Below are positions 44,089 to 52,769 of a stretch of 64,000 nucleotides of DNA, piece after piece. The number at the start of each line of letters is the position of its first letter. Within the stretch, counting starts at the first letter, position 1. A program made the position numbers and the translations under genes. Location of the stretch: positions 1,349,226-1,413,225 of the forward strand of contig CP059069.1 in assembly GCA_017798145.1 (NCBI GenBank), written 5' to 3'. Under the pieces are notes generated by a model that saw only the letters and a list, made by a program, of their open reading frames with translations, was not told where the DNA came from and made no database searches. Source of the DNA: Akkermansiaceae bacterium. GTDB taxonomy: Bacteria > Verrucomicrobiota > Verrucomicrobiia > Verrucomicrobiales > Akkermansiaceae.

Positions 44089-45296
44089 CCGCCATCTACG
44101 ATTACTGGTACGCCGCCTTCCAAGCCGAGAAAACATCCGGCACCGAAGGCTGGGCTCACACCTTCTCTTTCCTTAACCTCTTCGGTTACGTCACCTTCCG
44201 CGCCGCCACGGCGGGGCTGCTTTCCTTCGCCGTCTCCATACTCATCGGCCCACGCATCATCCGGAAACTCATTTCGCTCAAGGTCGGCCAGCCGATCCGG
44301 ACTGCGGAGGAAGTCCACAAACTCGCGGAACTGCACGGCGGGAAACTCGGCACGCCGACGATGGGCGGCGTTCTCATCATCGCCAGCGTCCTCATCTCCA
44401 CCTTGGTCTGCGCTCGCGTCTTCAACCCCTTCGTCGCCGTCTGCGCCTGCACCATGTGCGCCTGCGGATTGCTCGGGTTCGTGGACGACTACGCCAAGGT
44501 GAAGAAAAAAAACTCAGATGGCGTCTCCAGCCGCACCAAGCTCGGATGGCAGTTCGTCATCGCCCTCATCGCCGCCTGCTTCATCTATTTCAAGACCGAG
44601 ATTTCCGGCTACGGCGCCACCGCAGCCCAGATCGCGGACAACGCCGCGGGCTTCCGCCTCGGCGACCAGAGGATAGGCATCGGGCAGATCTGCTTCCCGC
44701 TCTTCAAGGTGCCGCTCATCGATCTCGGCATCCTCATCATCCCCTTCTTCGTGCTGGTCATCATCGGCTGCTCCAACGCAGTGAACCTCACCGACGGCCT
44801 CGACGGCCTCGCCACCGGCTGCACGATCTCCGTCGCCCTCAGCTACTCGGTGCTCGCCTACCTCGCCGGCCACTTCTTCATGGCCACCGATTACCTCGTC
44901 ATCCCGCACAACCGCTTCATCGCAGAGCTCGCCGTTTTCCTCATGGCCCTGGCCGGCGCCTCCTTCGGGTTCCTGTGGTTCAATTGCCACCCTGCCAAAG
45001 TCTTCATGGGCGACACCGGCTCGCTCGCCATCGGCGGGGCGCTCGGCACGGCCGCCATCTGCACCAAGCAGGAACTCCTGCTCGTCATCATCGGCGGGGT
45101 CTTCGTGGCGGAGGCTCTTTCCGTCATGCTCCAGGTCGGCTCCTTCAAGCTGCGCAAGAAACGCATCTTCAAGATGGCACCCATCCACCACCACTTCGAG
45201 CTGTTGGGATGGCATGAGTCCCAGGTCATCATCCGTTTCTGGATCCTTTCCATCATGCTCGCCCTCTTCGGGCTGGCCTTACTCAAGATCGCGTGA
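44082..45296 (+). CDS. mraY: Phospho-MurNAc-pentapeptide transferase
   Basis: MraY transfers phospho-MurNAc-pentapeptide to undecaprenyl phosphate, making lipid I. The 404-residue polytopic protein has about ten membrane segments. The active-site motifs are LLGFVDDYAKVKKKNSDGVS (Asp pair about 130-131), NAVNLTDGLDGLATG (about 234-248), FMGDTGSLAIGG (about 308-319), and MAPIHHHFELLGW (about 366-378). I use the ATG at 44082, which overlaps the end of murF by seven bases; the longer frame reads murF out of frame. Its stop overlaps the murD GTG start. Confidence 0.96.
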   Translation: MLTAIYDYWYAAFQAEKTSGTEGWAHTFSFLNLFGYVTFRAATAGLLSFAVSILIGPRIIRKLISLKVGQPIRTAEEVHKLAELHGGKLGTPTMGGVLIIASVLISTLVCARVFNPFVAVCACTMCACGLLGFVDDYAKVKKKNSDGVSSRTKLGWQFVIALIAACFIYFKTEISGYGATAAQIADNAAGFRLGDQRIGIGQICFPLFKVPLIDLGILIIPFFVLVIIGCSNAVNLTDGLDGLATGCTISVALSYSVLAYLAGHFFMATDYLVIPHNRFIAELAVFLMALAGASFGFLWFNCHPAKVFMGDTGSLAIGGALGTAAICTKQELLLVIIGGVFVAEALSVMLQVGSFKLRKKRIFKMAPIHHHFELLGWHESQVIIRFWILSIMLALFGLALLKIA

Positions 45297-46612
45297 AAGC
45301 ACCCGCAGACATCACCGGAAAACACATTGCCATACTCGGGGCCGGGCGCTCCGGGGTCGCAGCGGCGGCCTTGGCCCTGCGCAAGGGAGCCGCCGTCTCC
45401 ATCTGGGACAAGGGCGATGCCGCGGCCTTCAGGAAAGTCCCGGAAGGCGTGGAAATCCATGCCGGGATGCAGGAGAGCGATGCCGCCTCGTTTTCCGCAG
45501 ACCTTATCGTCATCAGCCCCGGCATCGACACCTACTCGCACCTCGTGCAGGCCTTCGCAGCCAAGGCTCCGCTCATCGGGGAGACGGAATTTGCGTCACG
45601 ATACTACCATGGTGGCATCATCGGCATCACCGGAACGAACGGCAAGACCACCACCACCGAGCTGGTCTCGCTCATCCTCAGGCAGGCCGGGCTCGGCGGA
45701 ACCCCTTGCGGGAACTACGGCGCACCGCTCTCCGAGATCGTCCTCTCTCCGGACGTCCCCGCCGCCATCGCCCTAGAGCTTTCCTCCTTCCAGCTCGAAA
45801 CCATCGAAGCCCTCCGCCCCAAAGTGTCCATCTGGCTGAATTTCGCGCCGGATCACATGGATCGCTACCCTACCGTGGAGGCTTACAAGAACGCCAAGCT
45901 CCGCATTTTCGACAACCAGACGGCGGAGGACGCCGTCGTCATGCGCCACGGAGAGGAACTGGGGAAACTCCTGCCGCGGGTGATCACATTCTCCACCGAG
46001 ACCCGAGATGCGGATTTCTTCTCGGACGGCGTCACCATCAGCCAGGGCGGGCGCATCCTCCTGGATCTTGAGGCGGAGACTTCCCTGCGCGGCCTCCACA
46101 ATGCGGAAAACGCCATGGCCGCCATGGCCGCCTGCATGGCTTATGGCATCGATCCTTCCATCATCCCCGCCGCCCTCCACGGCTACGCCCCTCCGCCACA
46201 CCGCTGCGAACTCATCCGCACCCTCGACGGCGTCGAGTACCTCAACGACTCGAAGGCCACGAACCTCCACGCCCTCCACTGCGCCCTGCGCTCCCAGACA
46301 CGCCCTGTCGTCCTCATTGCGGGCGGAAAGGACAAAGGCCTTGATTATTCACCTATCCTTACTATTCTCGCGCAGCAGGCGATCTCCGCAGTCACCTTCG
46401 GACAAATCGCCCGCCCCTTGGCCGACCTCTTCAACCAGGCCGTCCGCACCAGCGCCGTCGCAACGATGGAGGAGGCGATCCACGTCGCCCGCTCCCTCGC
46501 CCCGCGCGGCTCCACCATACTGCTTTCACCCGGAACATCGTCCTTCGACCAATTCACTGGCTACGAGCAGAGGGGCGATACCTTCCGGGATCTCGTCCAC
46601 CAGCTCCACTGA
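45293..46612 (+). CDS. murD: UDP-MurNAc-L-alanine:D-glutamate ligase
   Basis: MurD adds D-glutamate to UDP-MurNAc-L-Ala. The 439-residue protein starts with GTG in a GTGA overlap with mraY. It has a Rossmann-like first domain (IAILGAGRSGVAAAALALRKG, about 12-32), the ATP loop GITGTNGKTTTTEL (about 108-121), LELSSFQLE and LNFAPDHMDRY, and the C-terminal YLNDSKATNLHAL (about 316-328), GGKDKG and LLSPGTSSFDQF motifs. The normal next dcw genes (murG, murC) are missing; a LysM gene and ftsW follow. Confidence 0.96.
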   Translation: MKAPADITGKHIAILGAGRSGVAAAALALRKGAAVSIWDKGDAAAFRKVPEGVEIHAGMQESDAASFSADLIVISPGIDTYSHLVQAFAAKAPLIGETEFASRYYHGGIIGITGTNGKTTTTELVSLILRQAGLGGTPCGNYGAPLSEIVLSPDVPAAIALELSSFQLETIEALRPKVSIWLNFAPDHMDRYPTVEAYKNAKLRIFDNQTAEDAVVMRHGEELGKLLPRVITFSTETRDADFFSDGVTISQGGRILLDLEAETSLRGLHNAENAMAAMAACMAYGIDPSIIPAALHGYAPPPHRCELIRTLDGVEYLNDSKATNLHALHCALRSQTRPVVLIAGGKDKGLDYSPILTILAQQAISAVTFGQIARPLADLFNQAVRTSAVATMEEAIHVARSLAPRGSTILLSPGTSSFDQFTGYEQRGDTFRDLVHQLH

Positions 46613-46633
46613 ACCATTCCACCCTATCCCAAG

Positions 46634-47434
46634 ATGAAATACGACCGACTCCCCACCCGCCGCGGCCCCGTCCGCAAAACGCTCTACGCACGCCTCTTCA
46701 ACAAGGCGAAGCCGAAGCGTCAGCGTGCTGCGGCAGCAACCGCGGATGCCGATGACATGGAAGAGGGCGGCGTGAATTTCTCGCGCTCGCTGAGCATCAT
46801 TTTCGCCATCCACATCGTCGCCATCGGGATGATTTTCTTCCACAAGCAATACCTCTCCAAGCGCACCGATGCGCCGGAGGCTTCGACAAAGGCGGAACCG
46901 GCGAAACCGGCCGCCGCCGCCGCAGTTGCCATGCCTCCCGTGGCGGAGGGCGCGCGCCCGACGCTCAGCAACGGAGACAACACCTACATGGTCAAGAAGG
47001 GCGACAATTACCCGCTCATCGCCGCCAAGCACGGCGTCGATGAGAGCGAGCTGCGCAACATGAACCGCAGCGCCGTGATCCAGCCCGGCGTCGTCCTCCG
47101 CATCCCGCAGCGCAAGCGCATCGTCGCCGAGGATCCGCCGGAAGTTGCCGCACTCCGCAACCCATCCGTGCCTGCCTCGGATCAGGGCCTCGTGGAAATC
47201 CTTCCCCCTCCCGATGCCGCCCAGGCCCAGCTGATCCGTCCAGCTACGCTGCGCACCGAGGACGCACCACGCGCCGTTCCCGTGACATCCGCACGCACCC
47301 ACACGGTGAAATCCGGCGAGAACATCTGGCGCATTTCCAACCACTACAAGATCAGCCAGAAAGAGATCCTCAGCCTCAACGGCATCACCGACCCGAGCAA
47401 ACTCCAGATCGGCCAGGTGCTCAAGCTCCCCTGA
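46634..47434 (+). CDS. Bitopic membrane protein with two LysM domains
   Basis: The 266-residue product has a basic cytoplasmic N-terminus (MKYDRLPTRRGPVRKTLYAR), one membrane segment (SLSIIFAIHIVAIGMIFFH, about 52-70), an Ala/Pro linker, and two LysM peptidoglycan-binding modules: about 117-160 (YMVKKGDNYPLIAAKHGVDE to GVVLRIP) and about 220-264 (HTVKSGENIWRISNHYKISQ to GQVLKLP). It would anchor the membrane to the wall. Its place between murD and ftsW, 21 bases after murD and 12 before ftsW, suggests a role in division-site wall synthesis, which is inferred only. Confidence 0.88.
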   Translation: MKYDRLPTRRGPVRKTLYARLFNKAKPKRQRAAAATADADDMEEGGVNFSRSLSIIFAIHIVAIGMIFFHKQYLSKRTDAPEASTKAEPAKPAAAAAVAMPPVAEGARPTLSNGDNTYMVKKGDNYPLIAAKHGVDESELRNMNRSAVIQPGVVLRIPQRKRIVAEDPPEVAALRNPSVPASDQGLVEILPPPDAAQAQLIRPATLRTEDAPRAVPVTSARTHTVKSGENIWRISNHYKISQKEILSLNGITDPSKLQIGQVLKLP

Positions 47435-47446
47435 AACACATAGCAA

Positions 47447-48595
47447 GTGCTGCGCCATAGCTCCACTCTCCTGATCTCCGCCGTCGCCCTCCTTTGCGGG
47501 CTGGGGCTGGTGATGCTGGCGAGCACCGGCGTATGGGTGCGCGGCCTGGAGCAGCCGTATCACTTCGTCATCCGCCAGTCGTTCATGGTCGCCATCGGCC
47601 TTGCCGCCGCCTTCGCCATGGCCCGGATGCCCGTGGAGCTGATCCGCAAAGGCCTGCCCTACGCCTACGTCGCGGCCTGCATCCTGCTTTTCCTCTGCTT
47701 CGTCCCCGGCTTCAGCAAGGAGATCTACGGCTCCAAGCGCTGGATCATGCTCCCCGGAATAGGCCAGTTCCAGCCCTCCGAGGCCGCGAAAATGGTCATC
47801 GTCATCGCCCTCGCCGCATGGTTCACCCGCTGGCAGTCCGAGGTGAAAACCTTCTGGCGCGGCTTCGTACTGCCCGGCGCCATCGTCGCCCTTCCGCTCG
47901 GCCTCATCGCGGCGGAAACGGATGTAGGCACCGCCCTTTCCCTTAGCGTAACCGCGGGAGCCATCATGTTCTGCGTCGGCACCCGCCTCATCTACACCGT
48001 CCCCGCCGGCATAATCGCCATGGCCGGCGCATACCATTACATCCGCAACGATGCGAACCGCTGGGGCCGCATCGAGGCATGGCTGGACCTGGAAAACCCC
48101 ATCCACCAGCTCGACCGTGGCATGCAGCAGTGGCGCGCCCTGCTCGCCCTAGGCAACGGCGGCCCATGGGGCGTCGGCCTCGGAAACGGGGTTGAGAAAT
48201 TCGGCACCCTCACCTTCGCCCACATCGACTTCATCTTCCCCGTCATCGGCGAGGAGCTGGGCCTCCCCGCCACGCTGGGCGTGGTCATCTGCTACGTTGC
48301 CATCGCCGTGGGTGGCATCGGCATCGCCCTGCAGGCGAAGAACATCTTCGAGCGCTGCATCGCCCTGGGCCTCACTTGCGTGATCGTCGTCCCCGCGATG
48401 GTGAACATCGGCGTCACCACCGCCGCCCTGCCCAACGACGGCCTTCCCCTACCCTTCGTCAGCTACGGCGGCACCAGCCTCATCTTCAGCCTTGCAGCCG
48501 TCGGCCTGCTCGTCGGCATCCACCGCCGCTCCCAGTCACCCGCTGCCAAGCTCTTCCCCCTCGGCAAGGAAGTCCGGCTCGCCGTACGGCTCTAA
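47447..48595 (+). CDS. ftsW: Septal peptidoglycan polymerase FtsW (SEDS family)
   Basis: FtsW is the SEDS glycosyltransferase that polymerises lipid II at the septum with FtsI. The 382-residue protein starts at a GTG and has about ten membrane segments. Landmarks are GSKRWIMLPGIGQFQPSEAAKM (about 104-125), IAAETDVGTALSLSV (the conserved Asp loop, about 156-170), NGVEKFGTLTFAHIDFIFPVIGEELG and GLPLPFVSYGGTSLIFSL near the end. It is the last dcw gene here; its stop overlaps the convergent NUDIX gene by four bases. Confidence 0.94.
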   Translation: MLRHSSTLLISAVALLCGLGLVMLASTGVWVRGLEQPYHFVIRQSFMVAIGLAAAFAMARMPVELIRKGLPYAYVAACILLFLCFVPGFSKEIYGSKRWIMLPGIGQFQPSEAAKMVIVIALAAWFTRWQSEVKTFWRGFVLPGAIVALPLGLIAAETDVGTALSLSVTAGAIMFCVGTRLIYTVPAGIIAMAGAYHYIRNDANRWGRIEAWLDLENPIHQLDRGMQQWRALLALGNGGPWGVGLGNGVEKFGTLTFAHIDFIFPVIGEELGLPATLGVVICYVAIAVGGIGIALQAKNIFERCIALGLTCVIVVPAMVNIGVTTAALPNDGLPLPFVSYGGTSLIFSLAAVGLLVGIHRRSQSPAAKLFPLGKEVRLAVRL

Positions 48596-49233
48596 CGCAG
48601 CCCCGGCGATCCAGGGAAACCGCCAGGCAGCCCGGCCCTTCGCTTCGCGGCATCATGGGGCGAGGCACTGATCCCCTCCCCGGAAACAAAAGATCTGAGC
48701 GCCTTCCACTTCTCCACCATGCGCTTCATGGAAGGCTCACCGGTGAGCGTCTCCACATCGTCGGGCTTCACCCAGCGGAGGTCATGGGATTCATCGCTGA
48801 CAATGTAATCCGTGCTTCCGTTCGCACGCAGCAGGTAGCGGACATCATAATGCAGATGCTCCGGCTCGCCTTTCCGTGCCGGGATCGGATGGATGTCGAT
48901 ATCGAAAATCCCATCCCCGATGTGAGTGAAACCAACCAGGCCCGATTCCTCCTCCGCCTCTTTCATCGCCACGCAAAGAACATCGCTTTCCCCGTCCGCG
49001 TGGCCGCCAAGCTGGAGCCAGCGGTCAAGCTTGCGGTGATGCGTGAGCAGGACTTCGGAGCCATCCCCGTTCACCACCCATGCCGAGCCGGTGATGTGCC
49101 CCACCGCAAGGCTACGGCAGAAACATTCCGGCTCGGACTCCACGAAAGCCAGGAACGCCGCCACGGTTTCCCCTTCCTCCGGATGCCGGAGGGCGTAATC
49201 CCTGATCTGTTCCATGAGCGGATGGCGGTGCAT
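48592..49233 (-). CDS. NUDIX hydrolase
   Basis: This is a 213-residue soluble enzyme. It shows the family arrangement CFCRSLAVGHITGSAWVVNGDG, then LLTHHRKLDRWLQLGGHADG, then the NUDIX box GHADGESDVLCVAMKEAEEESGL (about 75-97) with the metal-binding Glu cluster, then IFDIDIHPIPARKGEPEHLHYDVRY. NUDIX enzymes hydrolyse nucleoside diphosphates linked to another group; the substrate is not predictable. I favour the ATG at 49233 (MHRHPLMEQIRDYALRHP), which matches the usual start of this subgroup; 49215 is possible. It is divergent from the sulfatase gene and convergent with ftsW. Confidence 0.85.
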   Translation of the reverse strand: MHRHPLMEQIRDYALRHPEEGETVAAFLAFVESEPECFCRSLAVGHITGSAWVVNGDGSEVLLTHHRKLDRWLQLGGHADGESDVLCVAMKEAEEESGLVGFTHIGDGIFDIDIHPIPARKGEPEHLHYDVRYLLRANGSTDYIVSDESHDLRWVKPDDVETLTGEPSMKRMVEKWKALRSFVSGEGISASPHDAAKRRAGLPGGFPGSPGLR

Positions 49234-49321
49234 GCCGCGGAACCATGCCGGGATATGCGTGAAAGGCAAGGCCGGGGGCTTTCCCTTTGACAGACCGCCC
49301 CCGGAGGAAGGGTAATGAGTC

Positions 49322-50845
49322 ATGATGATGCCACGAACGCCCCAAACCACCCTGCTCGTTTCCCTCTTGGCCGCCGGGATCGCATTCTCAGCGCCGAACA
49401 TCATCTTCATCCTCGCCGATGACATGGGCTACGGCGACCCCGCCTACGCCGGTGGCAAGATCCCCACCCCGCACCTCGACCGCATGGCGAAGGAGGGCAT
49501 GGATTTCACCGACGCCCACACATCCTCCGCCGTCTGCACCCCCACCCGCTATGGCATCCTAACCGGCCGCTACAACTGGCGCTCGCCGATGAAAAAAGGC
49601 GTGCTCAACGGCTTCAGCGATCCCCTCATCCCCGAGTCCCGCATGACCGTCGCCAAGCTGTTGGGCAATGCCGGATACCGTTCCTCAGTCATCGGGAAAT
49701 GGCACCTCGGGCTGGCATGGGAAAAACTGGACAAGCCAAAAGCAGGCAAAGGCCCGGGTTGGGACATCGATTACTCCAAGCCCGCCCGCCGCGGGCCGCT
49801 TGCGCTGGGCTTCACCGAGGATTTCCTTTTCCCGGCATCGCTCGACATGCCGCCGTATGTCTATCTGCGCAATGACAAGCCGATCGGCATCCCCACGGTC
49901 ACGAAAGCCTTCAAGCAACCCAACCGCCCCGGCCCTGCGACGGAAGACTTCGAGGCGGCCGATGTCCTCACCGACCTCGCCCGCGAAAGCCGCGAATTCA
50001 TCGCCAGGCAAACGGCTGAAAAGCCCTTCTTCCTCTACCTGCCCCTGACCAGCCCGCACACACCGCTGGTGCCTTCGGAAAAATGGCAGGGAAAATCCGG
50101 CATGGGCGACTATGCGGATTTCATGATGGAGACGGATTGGGTTGTCGGTGAGGTGCTTGCGGAGCTTGATGCGCGGGGCATCGCGGAAAACACCCTCGTC
50201 ATTTTCACTTCGGACAACGGCTGCTCGCCGATGGCGGACATCCCGGATCTCGCCAAAATGGGGCACCTCGTCAACGGCCCGCTGCGCGGCCACAAGGCGG
50301 ACATTTTCGAGGGCGGGCATCGCGTGCCTTTCCTCGTCCGCTGGCCGGAGAAGGTGAAGGCGGGCAGCAAGTGCCCGGTAACCGTATGCACCACCGATTT
50401 CTTCGCCACGGCGGCGGATGTCGCGGGCATGGAATTCCCCGAAACGGCCGCTGAAGACAGCTTTTCCATGCTCCCCCTGTTAGATGGCAAGGAGGGTTTC
50501 GGCAGGAAATCCACGATCCACCACTCGATCAACGGTTCCTTCGCGATCCGTGAGGGGAAATGGAAACTCATCCTCTGCCCCGGCTCCGGTGGCTGGTCGG
50601 ATCCCAAGCCCGGCAAGGCGGAGAAAGGGCTCTACCCCGTGCAACTCTACGACCTCGAAGCGGATCTCGCGGAAACAAACAACCTCGCCGAAAATGACCC
50701 GGAGCGCGTCAAGGCGCTGGCCGACCTGCTTTCAAAATCCATCCGCGACGGCCGCAGCACACCCGGCGCGAAACAGGAAAACGACGGCTGGCCGGGCACA
50801 ACCCCCGCCGCCGCACTCGAACTTCTCCCCCAGCTCAAACCATGA
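49322..50845 (+). CDS. Secreted arylsulfatase-family protein
   Basis: The 507-residue protein has a signal peptide (LLVSLLAAGIAFSA, about 11-24) and a complete sulfatase fold. IIFILADDMGYGD (about 27-39) holds the metal-binding Asp pair. SSAVCTPTRYGILTGRY (about 68-84) contains the C-x-P-x-R site whose Cys is matured to formylglycine. GKWHLGL, FTSDNGCSP (about 297-305) and LRGHKADIFEGGHRVPF follow. It would remove sulfate from polysaccharides or small esters outside the cytoplasm. The stop overlaps the esterase start as ATGA, so the pair is co-translated. No maturase gene is in the window. Confidence 0.92.
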   Translation: MMMPRTPQTTLLVSLLAAGIAFSAPNIIFILADDMGYGDPAYAGGKIPTPHLDRMAKEGMDFTDAHTSSAVCTPTRYGILTGRYNWRSPMKKGVLNGFSDPLIPESRMTVAKLLGNAGYRSSVIGKWHLGLAWEKLDKPKAGKGPGWDIDYSKPARRGPLALGFTEDFLFPASLDMPPYVYLRNDKPIGIPTVTKAFKQPNRPGPATEDFEAADVLTDLARESREFIARQTAEKPFFLYLPLTSPHTPLVPSEKWQGKSGMGDYADFMMETDWVVGEVLAELDARGIAENTLVIFTSDNGCSPMADIPDLAKMGHLVNGPLRGHKADIFEGGHRVPFLVRWPEKVKAGSKCPVTVCTTDFFATAADVAGMEFPETAAEDSFSMLPLLDGKEGFGRKSTIHHSINGSFAIREGKWKLILCPGSGGWSDPKPGKAEKGLYPVQLYDLEADLAETNNLAENDPERVKALADLLSKSIRDGRSTPGAKQENDGWPGTTPAAALELLPQLKP

Positions 50846-51732
50846 AAACCATCACCATCCTCAGCCTCGCGCTGCTATCCCCGCTTTGCGCGAAAACCGA
50901 AAAGCTCGATCTCCCCGGTGCGCGCGCGGAGATCTACAAGAAGGCTTCCGGCGACGACCTTTACCTCTACATCTTCGAACCGGAAGGCCACGATGCGTCG
51001 GAGGACAAGCGCCCCGCCGCCGTGTTTTTCTTCGGCGGCGGATGGTCCAGCGGAACCCCCACCCAATTCGAGCAGCAATCCCGCTACCTCGCCAAGCGCG
51101 GCATGGTCGCGATCTGCGCGGACTACCGCGTTGCCAGCAGGCAGAAAACCTCACCCAAGGAATGCGTCGCCGACGGGAAATCGGCGATCCGCTGGGTGAG
51201 GGCGAATGCGAAACGCCTCGGCATCGATCCCGACCGCATCGCCGCAGGCGGTGGCTCCGCCGGGGGCCATGTGGCAGCCGCCGCAGGCATGACCGATGGC
51301 CTCGACGATCCCGCCGATGAGAACCCTGAGGTCTCCTCGAAGCCGAACGCCCTGCTGCTTTTCAACCCCGTCTATGACAACGGGCCGGATGGCTACGGCC
51401 ACTCGAGGGCGAAGAAGTGGTTTCCGCTCATCTCGCCTGCGCACAACATCAGCAAGGACGATCCACCCGCCATTGTTTTCCTTGGCAGCAAGGACGACCT
51501 CATCCCCGTTGCCACGGCGGAAAAATTCAAGGCCCAGATGGAGAAGGCCGGGCTGAAATCGGAACTCCACGTGTACGAAGGCCAGCTGCACGGCTTCTTC
51601 AACGAGAGCAAGGGAGGCACGAAGCATTTCCTCGACACCCTGCGCAAGACCGATGAGTTCCTCGCCGGCCTCGGCTATCTCGAAGGGGAACCCGATGAGG
51701 CGGCGATGAAGGCGGAATGCAAGGGCAAGTGA
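50842..51732 (+). CDS. Secreted alpha/beta-hydrolase, acetyl-esterase-like
   Basis: The 296-residue protein starts with a signal peptide (MKTITILSLALLSPLCA). The hydrolase fold is clear: VFFFGGGWSSG (oxyanion-hole HGGG-type, about 54-64), IAAGGGSAGGHVAAAAG (nucleophile Ser in G-G-S-A-G, about 133-149), an acid region PAIVFLGSKDDLIPV, and the catalytic His in YEGQLHGFFNES. This pattern is typical of carbohydrate acetyl-esterases of the BD-FAE kind. Translational coupling to the sulfatase suggests joint removal of sulfate and acyl groups from a polysaccharide, which is an inference. Confidence 0.85.
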   Translation: MKTITILSLALLSPLCAKTEKLDLPGARAEIYKKASGDDLYLYIFEPEGHDASEDKRPAAVFFFGGGWSSGTPTQFEQQSRYLAKRGMVAICADYRVASRQKTSPKECVADGKSAIRWVRANAKRLGIDPDRIAAGGGSAGGHVAAAAGMTDGLDDPADENPEVSSKPNALLLFNPVYDNGPDGYGHSRAKKWFPLISPAHNISKDDPPAIVFLGSKDDLIPVATAEKFKAQMEKAGLKSELHVYEGQLHGFFNESKGGTKHFLDTLRKTDEFLAGLGYLEGEPDEAAMKAECKGK

Positions 51733-51756
51733 CGGATTCCTTCCAAGGAAAATCCG
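51733..51756. terminator. Hairpin between convergent genes, possible terminator
   Basis: CGGATT-CCTT, a CC loop, then AAGG-AA-AATCCG forms a 10-bp stem with a two-base bulge immediately after the esterase stop, between it and the convergent korB gene. There is no T-run, so intrinsic termination is doubtful. Confidence 0.25.
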
Positions 51757-51858
51757 TGGCCCCCGGTCCCGTAGGTTCTGCCGCCCTGAAGGGGGGAAAT
51801 CATGCCAGCATGGGGCCACCCGTTGGGCTGCGGATCCGGGAAAGACATCGCTCCGACA

Positions 51859-52749
51859 TCAGCGCATCGAGGCGAAGCGCTTCCTGAGCAGATCCTTTCC
51901 GGAAAGATCCGGCGACTTCGACTGCGCATCCTTCACCCATGCCCATTCGTTCTCGTTCTTTGTCGGTAGCTTATTCTCATAATACACACCGAACTTCCCG
52001 GGCGAGTTGTCCTCGGCGAGTTTCAGCGCCTCGGCCGTGGAGGTGAGATCCTGGGTGGTCTCATCGACGAGATCGAAGGCTCCGCCCTTCCTTGGGTTTC
52101 CGCTGTCGAAGGCGCCGGGATAGAACATCGTGCACTCGGAAAGCGTCTCCACCACCGCGAAACCGGGATGCAGGATGGCCCGCTCGAACATCTCGTTCAT
52201 GTGCTTCACCTGCGCCGCGTGGGTGCGGGCGACGAAGGTCGCGCCGGTGGCGACGAGCTGGGTCATCGGGTTGATGGGACGATCCATCGCGCCGCGCGGA
52301 TCGGTCTTCGATTTCCTGCCGATGGGCGTGGTGGGCGAGGTCTGGTTTTTCGTGAGGCCATACACGTAGTTGTCCATGATCACGTAGGAGAGGTTCACGT
52401 TTTTCCTCGCAGCATGCGTCAGGTGGTTGCCGCCGATGGAGTAGCCGTCGCCATCGCCGCCGAAGACGAAAACATGGAGATCGGGGCGCGATAGCGAGAT
52501 CCCGGTGGCCAGCGGCAGGGCGCGGCCGTGGATGAAATGGATGCCGTGGGTGTTGACGAAATACGGGAAGCGCGAGGAGCAGCCGATGCCCGCAACGCAG
52601 ACGATCTTCTCGTGCGGGATCTGGAGTTTCTCGACGACGTTGAAGAAGGACGCGAGCACGGCGAAATCGCCGCAGGCCGGGCACCAGGTCGGGTGGTCGG
52701 CGCGGAGGGCTTTCTTGGTGAGCGGTTCGGCAGGAGGTGTGGTGGACAT
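51859..52749 (-). CDS. korB: 2-oxoacid:ferredoxin oxidoreductase, beta subunit
   Basis: The beta subunit binds thiamine diphosphate and, with the alpha subunit, oxidatively decarboxylates a 2-oxoacid (2-oxoglutarate is likely) to the acyl-CoA while reducing ferredoxin. The 296-residue protein has WCPACGDFAVLASF (about 21-34), VAGIGCSSRFPYF, the TPP motif FGGDGDGYSIGGNHL (about 95-109) and YVIMDNYVYGLTKNQTSPT. The cysteines in CPAC and GIGC match the cluster ligands of this subgroup. It lies 20 bases after korA. There is no separate ferredoxin-like delta subunit next to it. Confidence 0.92.
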   Translation of the reverse strand: MSTTPPAEPLTKKALRADHPTWCPACGDFAVLASFFNVVEKLQIPHEKIVCVAGIGCSSRFPYFVNTHGIHFIHGRALPLATGISLSRPDLHVFVFGGDGDGYSIGGNHLTHAARKNVNLSYVIMDNYVYGLTKNQTSPTTPIGRKSKTDPRGAMDRPINPMTQLVATGATFVARTHAAQVKHMNEMFERAILHPGFAVVETLSECTMFYPGAFDSGNPRKGGAFDLVDETTQDLTSTAEALKLAEDNSPGKFGVYYENKLPTKNENEWAWVKDAQSKSPDLSGKDLLRKRFASMR

Positions 52750-52769
52750 GATGGTTGGTTTTCCGGGGT

